NCBI GenBank assembly: GCA_030267215.1
Contig: JAJDJP010000001.1
Coordinates: 124,001 to 188,000 of the forward strand
Origin: Ruminococcaceae bacterium OttesenSCG-928-A16
Lineage (GTDB): Bacteria > Bacillota > Clostridia > Oscillospirales > Ruminococcaceae
Length of the DNA stretch: 64,000 nucleotides
Direction of reading: 5' to 3'
Shown: positions 48,052-57,558 of the stretch, piece after piece
Numbering within the stretch: position 1 is the first letter of the stretch
How the letters are laid out: each line of letters starts with the position of its first letter
Made by a program: the position numbers and the translations under genes
The notes under the pieces: model-generated
The model's database searches: none
The model's input: only the letters and a program-made list of their open reading frames with translations
Told to the model about the DNA's origin: nothing

Positions 48052-48801
48052 TTGAAAGAGCACAATTTATATAACATAGATAAAGCCGTGCCGGTGCCGC
48101 TTTATTACCAAATAAAGCAATCTATTTTAGCGGCCATACAAGAGGGCCAGCTAAAAGGTGGCGACATGTTGCCCACCGAGCTTGATTTTTGTGTAAATTG
48201 TGGCATTAGCCGCCCCACCATACGGCAGGCCCTTAGCGAGTTAGTAACCGAAGGCTATCTGTACCGTTTAAAGGGCAAGGGTACCTTTGTGGCACAGCCC
48301 AAAATAGATGCCCGTTTTTTAAACAAGCTGCAAAGCTTTAACCAAGAAATGACCCAGAAGGGGTTAGTTCCTTCCACACAGGTACTATCGGTACAAACCA
48401 TAGAGGGAAAAAGCAGCATAAATAAGCTGCTAAATATTCCCGCAGGCGAAAAACTGCTGTACCTGGAGCGGGTGCGCTATACCGATGGCGAACCCATTGT
48501 GTATTTAGAAACCTACCTGCCTAACACCCTTTTGGGCGGGCTTGCACAAGAAGATTTCACCCATAAATCGCTGTATTCTTTGCTGGAAGAAAAATACAAC
48601 CTGCGGGTAGAAAAGGTGCAGCGCGAGATAGAAGCGGTAAACGCTACCACCCATGTGGCCGGCCTGCTAGAAATATCTAAGGGCAAAGCCATTTGTTTGG
48701 TAACCACCGTGGCCTATGCGGGCGATATGATGCCGGTAGAGTACTCGGTGGCACGCTACCGGGGCGACCGCAACAAATTTAGCGTAGAGCTGTACAGATA
48801 A
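48052..48801 (+). CDS. GntR-family (HutC/UTRA) transcriptional regulator
   Basis: VPLYYQIKQSILAAIQEGQLKGGDMLPTE, ISRPTIRQALSELVTEGYLYRLKGKGTFV; TTG start with AAGGGGG RBS. Confidence 0.88.
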   Translation: MKEHNLYNIDKAVPVPLYYQIKQSILAAIQEGQLKGGDMLPTELDFCVNCGISRPTIRQALSELVTEGYLYRLKGKGTFVAQPKIDARFLNKLQSFNQEMTQKGLVPSTQVLSVQTIEGKSSINKLLNIPAGEKLLYLERVRYTDGEPIVYLETYLPNTLLGGLAQEDFTHKSLYSLLEEKYNLRVEKVQREIEAVNATTHVAGLLEISKGKAICLVTTVAYAGDMMPVEYSVARYRGDRNKFSVELYR

Positions 48802-48813
48802 GCGGGGAAGATA

Positions 48814-49758
48814 ATGCATACAGAAAAGGTAAAACTGGCCCTGTTGGGCATGCAACGCCATAGCTGGGAACAAGGCGTTGCCATGCAAGCTTTTTTAGAG
48901 CAAGGCGATATGGAAGCCGTGGTGGCGCTGGCTAAAGAAGCAGTGTGGCGCCAAACACCAGATGGCCGTGCCGCCATGATAGGCGTGAGCGATGCCATAA
49001 CAGACCCCTGCGCAGTGGGTGAGGGCTTGCTGGCAGCAGCAAACCACACCAAAGCGCAAGATTTACTTCACGGTAACCAACTGCTATTGCAATGGGCCTT
49101 GCAAAAAGCCCCACGCAATGCCAGCGGCGTGTTGTATCATCTAAATACAAGCAAACAATTCTGGGTAGATTCTATGTACATGCTGCCGCCGTATTTAGCG
49201 GCCTCGGGCTATTATACGCAAGCGCTAGATAATTTATATGGTTATTGGCAAGCATTGTTTGATGAAGAAGCCAGCCTGATGCACCACATGTGGGATGATG
49301 AAACAAAAACCTATGTGCGTGCCGCCCACTGGGGTGTAGGCAATGGCTGGGCCTTGGCTGCGCTGGCACGCATGTTTAACTTGCTGCCAACAAAAATGCT
49401 GCCCGAAAAGCAGCGAATTGCCGCCATGGGGCAAACATTGGTAGATGGTGTACTAAAATATATGCGGCAAGATGGCCTTTTTCATGATGTGGTGGACGAC
49501 CCTTCTACTTTTGTAGAAACCAATCTTTCGCAAATGCTGGCCTACACGCTGTACCGTGGCGTGCACAGTGGCTGGCTGCCAAGCAGCTATTTAGCCCCGG
49601 CGCAAAAGCTGCGCAGCGCCGCCCGCAGCAAGGTAGATGAATATGGCCTGGTGCAGGGCGTGTGTGGCTCTCCCTCTTTCGATAAACCCGGTGTTGCGCC
49701 CGAAGGGCAGGCTTTTTACCTTTTAATGGAATCAGCAGCGGCACAAGCAAACAAATAA
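48814..49758 (+). CDS. glycoside hydrolase family 88/105-like protein
   Basis: MQRHSWEQGVAMQAFLE, FWVDSMYMLPPYLA, LMHHMWDDETK, WGVGNGWALAALARM. Confidence 0.8.
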   Translation: MHTEKVKLALLGMQRHSWEQGVAMQAFLEQGDMEAVVALAKEAVWRQTPDGRAAMIGVSDAITDPCAVGEGLLAAANHTKAQDLLHGNQLLLQWALQKAPRNASGVLYHLNTSKQFWVDSMYMLPPYLAASGYYTQALDNLYGYWQALFDEEASLMHHMWDDETKTYVRAAHWGVGNGWALAALARMFNLLPTKMLPEKQRIAAMGQTLVDGVLKYMRQDGLFHDVVDDPSTFVETNLSQMLAYTLYRGVHSGWLPSSYLAPAQKLRSAARSKVDEYGLVQGVCGSPSFDKPGVAPEGQAFYLLMESAAAQANK

Positions 49759-49801
49759 AATATAGCCCCCTAATACATATAAGCAAACGTACTATTCTCG
49801 T

Positions 49802-49820
49802 ATATGTAAAGACATAATGA
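49802..49820. promoter_or_regulatory. candidate GntR-family operator, copy 2
   Basis: ATATGTAAAGACATAATGA; 17/19 identical to 44241-44259. Confidence 0.6.
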
Positions 49821-49905
49821 CATATAAGGCGAAAGTATTGTTCTTAAAGTGGTTTTATCTGGGCATTGGGCCTGGTAAACAGAATAAATTTTTGGAGGAA
49901 GAAGT

Positions 49906-51258
49906 ATGAAAATTAGTAAAAAAGTTCTTGCGCTAATGCTTGCCTGCCTATTGGTGTTTGGCGCCCTTGTTGGCTGTGCCGATAATGGCGGCGCTAGCTC
50001 TGCAGCGGGCACACCCCCGGCAGGCAGTGTGGCAGCCGGCGGCGATGTGGATGATTCGCTGGTGAACACCGAGCTAAGTGGCGAAATTACCCAGTGGGTG
50101 TGGGGAGACTACGAAATTCGCGGTGCGGTAGATTTTAATAAATACTACCCCAACATCAAGGTTAACTATGTTTCGGTACCCAGCGATGAGTACGAGCAAA
50201 AGATTTTAACCGCCCTTGCCACCGGAACAGACCTGCCCGATGTTGTTAACATTGAAAGCGCGGCGCGCGGCCAGTTTAACAACATGGATGTGTGGGAGCG
50301 GCTGGATGCAGCGCCCTACAACCTAGACACAAGCAAGGTTTTGCCCATTGGCATACCGCTAATGAGCAACGAAAAAGGCGAAATTGTGTGTGTACAGGTA
50401 GATAACTGTGTAGCAGGCTACGCCTACGACCGTGAACTTGCCATTAAATATTTTGGCACCGATGACCCCGCCGAAATGGAAAAGATTTTTAGCGACCTGG
50501 ATAGCTTTGTTGAAAAAAGCAAAGCAGTGGGCGAAGCCGGCGAAGACTATATGTTTGCCAGCGTAGACGATGCTTATTCTGCCGTAAGTGGCCTGTATCA
50601 AAAAGACCCCGTAGTGGTAGATGGCAAGCTAAACACCGATAAATCGGTGCTGCCAACCTACGAATTTATTGAAAAACTGGTTGCCAACAAAGCCGTGGGC
50701 CCTTATGTAGAGTGGACCCCCGCCTGGTACACCTCTTTTGCCAGCAACAATATCATTTTTTACCGTGCACCGGCGTGGTTTATTAGCTTTATGATGAAGC
50801 CCAACGATCCGGATTCTGTTGGAAAATGGGGCATGATGACCCCTCCCGGCGGCGGCTTTAATGCTGGCGGTACGGCGTATGCTATCCCCAAAGGCGCAAA
50901 AGAAGAAAACAAAGAGCTGGCCTGGGCTTACATTCAATGGCTAACCCTAAGCCAAGAAGGTGCCGAAAGCTTCTACAATGCGCACGCAACCTCTACTTTG
51001 TATGCCCCGGCATATGATACCGACCTGTATAAAGGTGAGCCCGATCCCTTCTTTAAAGAGCAAAACGTAACCGAAAAGCTGAACGAAATTGCAGCAGACC
51101 CCCGCACCACCGCTAGCATTATGACAGCTTACGATTTTGTTATGAAAAACGCCAACGCACAAGCATTAAGAGATTTGGAAGCGGGCATGAGCGCACAACA
51201 AGCTTATGCTAAGTTTAAAACAGAAGTTTTGGCTGCCGCAACCGATTTAAGCGAGTAA
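49906..51258 (+). CDS. sugar ABC transporter substrate-binding lipoprotein
   Basis: Lipobox FGALVGCAD; family 1 SBP features (TALATGTDLPDVVNIESAARGQF). Confidence 0.88.
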   Translation: MKISKKVLALMLACLLVFGALVGCADNGGASSAAGTPPAGSVAAGGDVDDSLVNTELSGEITQWVWGDYEIRGAVDFNKYYPNIKVNYVSVPSDEYEQKILTALATGTDLPDVVNIESAARGQFNNMDVWERLDAAPYNLDTSKVLPIGIPLMSNEKGEIVCVQVDNCVAGYAYDRELAIKYFGTDDPAEMEKIFSDLDSFVEKSKAVGEAGEDYMFASVDDAYSAVSGLYQKDPVVVDGKLNTDKSVLPTYEFIEKLVANKAVGPYVEWTPAWYTSFASNNIIFYRAPAWFISFMMKPNDPDSVGKWGMMTPPGGGFNAGGTAYAIPKGAKEENKELAWAYIQWLTLSQEGAESFYNAHATSTLYAPAYDTDLYKGEPDPFFKEQNVTEKLNEIAADPRTTASIMTAYDFVMKNANAQALRDLEAGMSAQQAYAKFKTEVLAAATDLSE

Positions 51259-51274
51259 ATAAAACGAACCCGGC

Positions 51275-51305
51275 CTATCCGGTGGTATTTGCTGCCACCG
51301 GATAG
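51275..51305. repeat. intercistronic stem-loop
   Basis: CTATCCGGTGG...CCACCGGATAG. Confidence 0.75.
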
Positions 51306-51314
51306 ACATGATAT

Positions 51315-51332
51315 AGCTGCCAATTGGCAGCT
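51315..51332. repeat. perfect 18-bp palindrome
   Basis: AGCTGCCAATTGGCAGCT. Confidence 0.8.
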
Positions 51333-51397
51333 GGCATAGCTACAAATGGCAATCCATCTTTACACTTAAATTAACAACCAGTTGTTGCAAAATAAAT

Positions 51398-52357
51398 GTG
51401 GGTGAAATGATGAAAACAACAAACCAAAGTGGTACCTCTCCCTTAGCAAAAAAGCATAAAGGCGGCTATTTGCGCAGGCAAAAAACAGCACCCTATTTGT
51501 TTGCTTTGCCTTATTTTCTTATCTTTTTGGCTTTTTCGGTGTTCCCTATTTTGTTTAGCGGCTTTATAAGCTTAAACGATTGGAAAGGCTATAACGAGCC
51601 TACTTTTATTGGTTTGCAAAACTATATCGAAGTATTTGGCGACCCCCGTTTTTACAAAGCGCTTGGCAACACCTTGCTGCTAATGGTTATGATTATTCCG
51701 TTTCAGCTTGTTTTGGGTTTTTTGTTGGCGCTGTTTTTAAATAGCAAATATATGAAGTTAAAAAAGACCTTTCGTCTTTTGAATTTTTTGCCCTATTTAA
51801 CAACCCCCATTGCGTTGGGTGTTATTTTTGCATTATTGTTCGACCCTGCCTTTGGCACCGTAAACCAGGTGCTAGAGTGGTTTGGCATAAATGCCATTAA
51901 CTGGACAAAAGAGGTGTGGCCTGCACGGGCGCTGGTTTCTATGGTTACTGTTTGGCGCTACACCGGGTATACCGCGGTGCTGTTTATGGCGGGCATTACC
52001 AACATTAACACAGATATTTACGAGGCAAGCGAGATTGATGGGGCTTCTTCTTGGCAGCGCACCTTCCGCATCACGCTTCCTTTATTAAAACCGGTTACCA
52101 CCTTTGTTGTGCTTAGCACCATGATTGGCTGCTTCCAAATTTTTGAAGAGCCATTTATGATTTTTAATGTGGCTGGCAAATTGGTGGGTGGGCCTAATAA
52201 CTCGGTGCTAACCGGCATATGGCTGTTTTACGATACCGCTTTTAGCAATCAGTTCCGCAACGGATACGCGGCCGCTATTGCAGTGTGCCTGTTTGCGGTT
52301 ATTGCGGTAATATCCTTTGTGGCCAACAAACTTATGAGCGGTAAGGAGGATGGCTGA
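51398..52357 (+). CDS. sugar ABC transporter permease (MalF/UgpA-like)
   Basis: YLFALPYFLIFLAFSVFPILFS; EAA loop EASEIDGASSWQRTFRITLPLLKP. Confidence 0.9.
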   Translation: MGEMMKTTNQSGTSPLAKKHKGGYLRRQKTAPYLFALPYFLIFLAFSVFPILFSGFISLNDWKGYNEPTFIGLQNYIEVFGDPRFYKALGNTLLLMVMIIPFQLVLGFLLALFLNSKYMKLKKTFRLLNFLPYLTTPIALGVIFALLFDPAFGTVNQVLEWFGINAINWTKEVWPARALVSMVTVWRYTGYTAVLFMAGITNINTDIYEASEIDGASSWQRTFRITLPLLKPVTTFVVLSTMIGCFQIFEEPFMIFNVAGKLVGGPNNSVLTGIWLFYDTAFSNQFRNGYAAAIAVCLFAVIAVISFVANKLMSGKEDG

Positions 52358-53195
52358 TATGAAGATAAAAGCAAGGCGAAAAATACATTGGCAAACAGTT
52401 GTGCTAATGGTGGTTATGGTGGTAGCTTCTTTGGTGGCCATTGCGCCGTTTTGGTTTATGCTAAACATGGGCACCTACAAAGCAAACGAGCTATATACCG
52501 GCATCAAATTAATTCCAAGCAATTATCTGGCACAAAACTTCAAATCACTCATGACCATTAACTTCTCCCGCTATTACGTTAACTCTTTGCTGGTATCTAC
52601 CCTGTGTGCAGGGCTAACGGTGCTGGTGTGCTCCATGTGCGGGTATGCGCTTTCTAAATATAAATTTAAAGGGCGCAAAGCCATGGGTAATGTGGTTATG
52701 CTTACCATGATGGTACCCACCCAGCTTAGTTTGGTTGGCTTTGTAATAGAAATGAACAAAATTGGCTGGCTAAACAGTTTGCTGCCGCTTATTATTCCGC
52801 CGGCTGCCAGCGCATTTGGCGTGTTTTGGATACGCCAATACACCCGAGATTGTATTCCAGATTCGGTAATAGAAAGCGCGCGGCTGGATGGTTGCGGCGA
52901 GTTTAGAATTTTTGTGCAAATTGGGCTGCCTTTTATGGGCCCCGCTTGTATGACACTGGCCCTGCTTTCGTTTTTGTGGAGCTGGAATAGCTTTGTTACC
53001 CCCATGATTGTGCTAACCAACGAAAAACTGTACACCGTGCCCTTGGGTATAAGGCAGCTGGCAACCCAGTTCCGCACCGACATTGGCGCGCAAATTTTGG
53101 GCCTTAGCCTTGCCACCATTCCCATGCTGTTGTTGTTTGCGCTGTTTTCTAAAAATTTAATTAGTGGGCTGGCCAGCGCCGCAGTAAAGGAGTAA
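52350..53195 (+). CDS. sugar ABC transporter permease (MalG/UgpE-like)
   Basis: EAA loop ESARLDGCGEFRIFVQIGLPFMGPA; CGYALSKYKFKGR. Confidence 0.9.
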   Translation: MADMKIKARRKIHWQTVVLMVVMVVASLVAIAPFWFMLNMGTYKANELYTGIKLIPSNYLAQNFKSLMTINFSRYYVNSLLVSTLCAGLTVLVCSMCGYALSKYKFKGRKAMGNVVMLTMMVPTQLSLVGFVIEMNKIGWLNSLLPLIIPPAASAFGVFWIRQYTRDCIPDSVIESARLDGCGEFRIFVQIGLPFMGPACMTLALLSFLWSWNSFVTPMIVLTNEKLYTVPLGIRQLATQFRTDIGAQILGLSLATIPMLLLFALFSKNLISGLASAAVKE

Positions 53196-53201
53196 CAATA
53201 C

Positions 53202-54365
53202 ATGTTGAATTTTGAGTTTTTAAACCCAACCAAAATTATTTTTGGCAAGGGAAGCCATAAACAAGTTGGGCAGCAGGTGGCGCAGTATAGCCACAATGTT
53301 TTGCTGCACTATGGCGGCACCTTTTTAAAAAGCAGCGGTGTGTTAACCGAAATAACCACCTCGCTAAAGCAGGCCGGCATTACCTATACCGAGCTACCGG
53401 GTGTGGTGCCAAACCCCCGCCTTAGCTTAGTGCACCAAGGTGTTGCACTGTGCCGCGAAAAAAATATTGATTTTATTTTGGCAGTAGGGGGCGGCAGCGT
53501 AATCGATTCTGCCAAGGCTATTGCGGCCGGGGTGCCCTATACCGGCGATGTGTGGGATTTTTACAGCAGCGATAAACGCCCGGAAACAATGCTACCGGTA
53601 GGCGTGGTGCTAACCATACCGGCGGCAGGCAGCGAAAGCAGCGATGGCACTGTTATAACCAACCAGCAGGGGCCGTATAAACGCTCGTTTGTAAGCCCGC
53701 TGGCATTCCCCAAATTTGCCATGCTAAACCCCGAGCTATGCTACACCTTGCCGGCAAACCAAATTGCCGCCGGTGGTGCCGATATTTTAGCCCATGTAAT
53801 GGAACGCTATTTTTCGCGCACGCCCAACACCGATATGAGCGACCGCCTGTGCGAAGGCACCATGAAAGCCATTATGAGCAACGTGCCCAAAGCACTGCAA
53901 AACCCGCAAAATTACGATACCTGGGCCGAGGTTATGTGGGCGGGTAACGTGGCACATAATGGCTTGCTGGGCAAAGGCAAGCAAGAGGATTGGGCCAGCC
54001 ATGCAATAGAGCACGAGGTAAGCGCACAATACGATATTGCCCATGGGGCAGGGCTTGCCATTATTTTCCCGGCGTGGATGAAGTATGTGTACCAAGAGGA
54101 CACAAGCCGGTTTGTGCAGTTTGCTGTGCGGGTGCTAGGGGTAGATTTACCCTACCAAAACCCCGACGCTATTGCGCTAGAGGGCATTAGGCGGGTGGAA
54201 GCGTTTTTTAAAAGCCTGGGCCTTGCTACCACCTTTACGCAGGCGGGCATTGGCGACGAACACTTTGCCCTTATGGCCGAGCGTGCCTGTGGAAACGGCA
54301 CCCAAGGCAGCTTTAAAAAGCTAAACAAGCAAGACGTAATGGCTATTTTTGAACTGGCAAAATAA
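53202..54365 (+). CDS. iron-containing alcohol dehydrogenase (BDH-like)
   Basis: NPTKIIFGKGSHKQVGQQV, AVGGGSVIDSAKAIAAG, HAIEHEVSAQYDIAHGAGLAIIFPAWMKY. Confidence 0.9.
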   Translation: MLNFEFLNPTKIIFGKGSHKQVGQQVAQYSHNVLLHYGGTFLKSSGVLTEITTSLKQAGITYTELPGVVPNPRLSLVHQGVALCREKNIDFILAVGGGSVIDSAKAIAAGVPYTGDVWDFYSSDKRPETMLPVGVVLTIPAAGSESSDGTVITNQQGPYKRSFVSPLAFPKFAMLNPELCYTLPANQIAAGGADILAHVMERYFSRTPNTDMSDRLCEGTMKAIMSNVPKALQNPQNYDTWAEVMWAGNVAHNGLLGKGKQEDWASHAIEHEVSAQYDIAHGAGLAIIFPAWMKYVYQEDTSRFVQFAVRVLGVDLPYQNPDAIALEGIRRVEAFFKSLGLATTFTQAGIGDEHFALMAERACGNGTQGSFKKLNKQDVMAIFELAK

Positions 54366-54521
54366 AAAAGGCAAAGCAATAACTGTTTTGTGGCACTATA
54401 AGCTTACAGGTAACCCCACAAAGGGCAACCAATGCAAAAGCTTTTGTAGGTTGGCTACAATTTTAATTATTGATAATATTAGGGCCGCGCACTGGCCAAA
54501 AATACGAAGGTGTGAAACTAA

Positions 54522-55214
54522 ATGAGTGAATTATTGCAGCAGATGACCCCCGAAAAACTGGCCCAATATTTTGACCATACCTGCCTAAATGCAAATGCCG
54601 TGCAGGCTAATTTCGAAAAACTATGTGCCGAAAGCCGGCAATATGGTTTTAAAATGGTAGCCATAAACCCTGCACCGGTAAAGCTATGCAAAAAGTTGCT
54701 GGCAGGCAGTGGTGTGCTTGTGGGGGCAGCGGTAGGGTTCCCTTTGGGGCAAAATACCAAAGCGGTGAAGGTGGCCGAAACCATAGACGCGATTCAAGAA
54801 GGGGCCGATGAGATTGATTATGTAATTAACATTGGCCAGCTTAAAGATAAAAATTACACCTATATAGAAGAAGAAATGCAGGAAATTGTGCAGGTTTGCC
54901 GCCAACATGGCCGCACCAGCAAAGTTATTTTTGAAAACTGCTACCTTACCGACGACGAAAAACGTGAATTATGCCGTATTGCGCTGCGTGTAAAACCAGA
55001 TTTTATTAAAACCTCTACGGGTTTTGGCCCCAGTGGGGCAATGTTGCAAGACGTACAGCTGATGAAAGATATGGTGGGCGATGCCATTAAAATTAAAGCG
55101 GCAGGTGGCATACGCAACCTAGAAACAGCGCTTGCGCTTATCCAAATAGGGGTGCAGCGCATTGGTTCTACCTCCAGCGTGGCCATTGTGCAAGAGCTAA
55201 TGAACAGCTTGTAA
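54522..55214 (+). CDS. deoC: deoxyribose-phosphate aldolase
   Basis: FDHTCLNANA, GFPLGQNTKAVKVAE, FIKTSTGFGPSGA, IKAAGGIRN (both Schiff-base-region lysines present). Confidence 0.88.
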   Translation: MSELLQQMTPEKLAQYFDHTCLNANAVQANFEKLCAESRQYGFKMVAINPAPVKLCKKLLAGSGVLVGAAVGFPLGQNTKAVKVAETIDAIQEGADEIDYVINIGQLKDKNYTYIEEEMQEIVQVCRQHGRTSKVIFENCYLTDDEKRELCRIALRVKPDFIKTSTGFGPSGAMLQDVQLMKDMVGDAIKIKAAGGIRNLETALALIQIGVQRIGSTSSVAIVQELMNSL

Positions 55215-55227
55215 AGGGGAAACGAGA

Positions 55228-56025
55228 ATGCGGGAACAAGAGGTAACATTAACCCTGTGCATACACAGCAAAACAGGGCAGTTGCGCGCACAAAACAAAG
55301 GCGTTAACACCGTAGAAATGGCCCCACCACCTTACCAAGAGGGGGACCGGATTGTGCTGTACACCAGCCATTGGCCGGTAGCGCTGCAATTGCAGCTAGA
55401 TAAAGCCCTGCCCCCAGCGCTGGTGTGGCTGGTGGCCAACCGTGTGGAGTTTCCGGTGCCTTTTGGCGAGCCACACGACGCATACCCGCCAGAAGCTTTT
55501 GTGGCACAAGCCCCCTTGGTGTGGGCAAAGTTGGCACCCCAAACATTGTGGGGCGGCTACCGCAACCTAAGCGAAAACCCGCTGGATAGGCGAGGGGAAA
55601 CGGTGTATTTCCCCCATTGTACAGCCAGTGTAGAAACAAGGGATGAATCGGTTTTTGCGGCACGCAACACCATAGATGGTGTGGTGGAGCCTAAAAGCCA
55701 CGGTGCCTGGCCGTACCAAAGCTGGGGAGACGATGAAAACCCCCATGCCGAAATTATGATAGAATTTGGCCGAACGGTAACGGTGGATAAAGCCGTTATT
55801 AACCTGCGGGCAGATTTTCCTCACGATAGTTATTGGCAGCAGGCTACGTTGCTGTTTTCAGACGGCAGCAGCGAGTTGCTGCATTTGCATAAAACAGGCG
55901 ACGGGCAAGAGTTTGCGTTTGCCCCCCGTGCAATAGAATGGATGAAAATGACACAGCTTGTAAAAGCAGAGGATGACTCGCCATTTCCGGCGCTTACGCA
56001 GTGGGGTATTTGGGGGCAAGGCTAA
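55228..56025 (+). CDS. cytoplasmic discoidin/F5-8C-like carbohydrate-binding protein
   Basis: AARNTIDGVVEPKSHGAWPYQSWGDDENPHAEIMIEFGRTVTVDKAVINLRADFPHDSYWQQATLLFSDGS; no signal peptide. Confidence 0.55.
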   Translation: MREQEVTLTLCIHSKTGQLRAQNKGVNTVEMAPPPYQEGDRIVLYTSHWPVALQLQLDKALPPALVWLVANRVEFPVPFGEPHDAYPPEAFVAQAPLVWAKLAPQTLWGGYRNLSENPLDRRGETVYFPHCTASVETRDESVFAARNTIDGVVEPKSHGAWPYQSWGDDENPHAEIMIEFGRTVTVDKAVINLRADFPHDSYWQQATLLFSDGSSELLHLHKTGDGQEFAFAPRAIEWMKMTQLVKAEDDSPFPALTQWGIWGQG

Positions 56026-56111
56026 TTGCAGGCCTGGCAACCGTAGCGGGTAAAAAGTTGCCATTGCCGTAAAACAGGGCGTTGGCGTAATAATAGCAGG
56101 AGTGTGATAAT

Positions 56112-57467
56112 ATGGGCTTTAAACAAGATTTTGTGTGGGGAGCTGCCACGGCTTCTTATCAAATAGAAGGGGCCGCCTACGAGGGAGGCAAGGGGCTTTC
56201 TAACTGGGATGTATTTTGCAAGCAACCCGGCAATATTTACGAAAACCACAACGGCGATGTAGCATGCGACCATTACCACCACCTGGCCGAAGATGTGGCC
56301 CTGATGAAAGAACTGGGCATAAAAGCGTACAGGTTTTCTTTTAGCTGGCCCCGGCTTATGCCACAGGGCACCGGCACAGTAAACCCCGATGGGATACGGT
56401 TTTACCAAACTTTAATTGATGAATTGCTGCAAAACGGAATTACACCTTATGCTACGCTGTTTCATTGGGATTATCCCTATGCTTTGCAAAAGCGTGGTGG
56501 CTGGTTAAACCCGGCCAGCCCCCAGTGGTTTGCCGAATATACCGAAACGATAATTGGCCTTTTTGGCAACAAAATAAAGCACTTTTTTACCTTTAACGAG
56601 CCACAATGTTTTATTGGCCTTGCTTTTACAGGCCGCGAAATGGCCCCAAAACTACAAGTAACCCGCCGTGATATTTTGCAAATGGCCCACAACGTGTTGC
56701 TTGCCCATGGCAAAGCGGTGCAACTGCTGCGTGCCGGTGTGCCGGGCTGCAAAATTGGCTATGCCCCTACAGGCAGCACCTATATCCCGGCCAGCAACAG
56801 CGCCCAAGATATTGAAGCGGCCCGCAAAGCTACCTTTACGGTAGATGTGAATGGCGATTGGCCGATGGGTATTTCCTGGTGGAGTGACCCTATCTTTTTT
56901 GGGGAATACCCGGCCGAGGCAGCGCAGGCATTTGGCGATGATATGCCCGCCATTGGCCCCAATGACATGAAAATTATTAGCCAGCCGTTAGATTTTTATG
57001 GCCACAACATTTATAATTCTACCCCGGTAAAAATGGGCGAAAATGGCCAGCCGGTGGTGCAGGCATTTAAACCCGGGCACCCGCGCACAGCGGTAAACTG
57101 GCCCATAACCCCCGAAGGGCTGTACTGGGCACCCAAATTTTTGCACCAGCGCTATAAACTGCCGGTTATTATTACCGAAAACGGCCTTTCTTGCCACGAC
57201 GTTGTATCGCTGGACGGTAAGGTGCACGACCCCAACCGTATTGATTTTACCCAGCGGTATTTGCAGCAGTTGCAGCGTGCTGCGCAAGACGGTGTGGAGG
57301 TGGATGGATACTTCCACTGGAGTTTGATGGATAATTTTGAGTGGGCCAAAGGATATAGCGAGCGGTTTGGGCTAATTTATGTAGATTTTGAAACCCAAAA
57401 ACGCACCCCCAAAGATAGTTTTTACTGGTATGCAAGTATTATTAATAGCAATGGCAGCCTGCTGTAA
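56112..57467 (+). CDS. GH1-family beta-glucosidase/6-phospho-beta-glucosidase
   Basis: DFVWGAATASYQIEGAAYEGGKGLSNWDVF, TFNEPQC, IITENGLS, GYFHWSLMDNFEWAKGYSERFGL. Confidence 0.93.
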   Translation: MGFKQDFVWGAATASYQIEGAAYEGGKGLSNWDVFCKQPGNIYENHNGDVACDHYHHLAEDVALMKELGIKAYRFSFSWPRLMPQGTGTVNPDGIRFYQTLIDELLQNGITPYATLFHWDYPYALQKRGGWLNPASPQWFAEYTETIIGLFGNKIKHFFTFNEPQCFIGLAFTGREMAPKLQVTRRDILQMAHNVLLAHGKAVQLLRAGVPGCKIGYAPTGSTYIPASNSAQDIEAARKATFTVDVNGDWPMGISWWSDPIFFGEYPAEAAQAFGDDMPAIGPNDMKIISQPLDFYGHNIYNSTPVKMGENGQPVVQAFKPGHPRTAVNWPITPEGLYWAPKFLHQRYKLPVIITENGLSCHDVVSLDGKVHDPNRIDFTQRYLQQLQRAAQDGVEVDGYFHWSLMDNFEWAKGYSERFGLIYVDFETQKRTPKDSFYWYASIINSNGSLL

Positions 57468-57475
57468 AAACCACT

Positions 57476-57513
57476 AAAAGCCTGCACACTTATGTTAGTG
57501 TGCAGGCTTTTTA
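57476..57513 (+). terminator. terminator ending the sugar locus
   Basis: AAAAGCCTGCACACT-TATGTT-AGTGTGCAGGCTTTTT. Confidence 0.93.
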
Positions 57514-57558
57514 TAAGGCTAAAGCAGTGTTTTACCACTGTAGAATAGCGGGTGTAAC

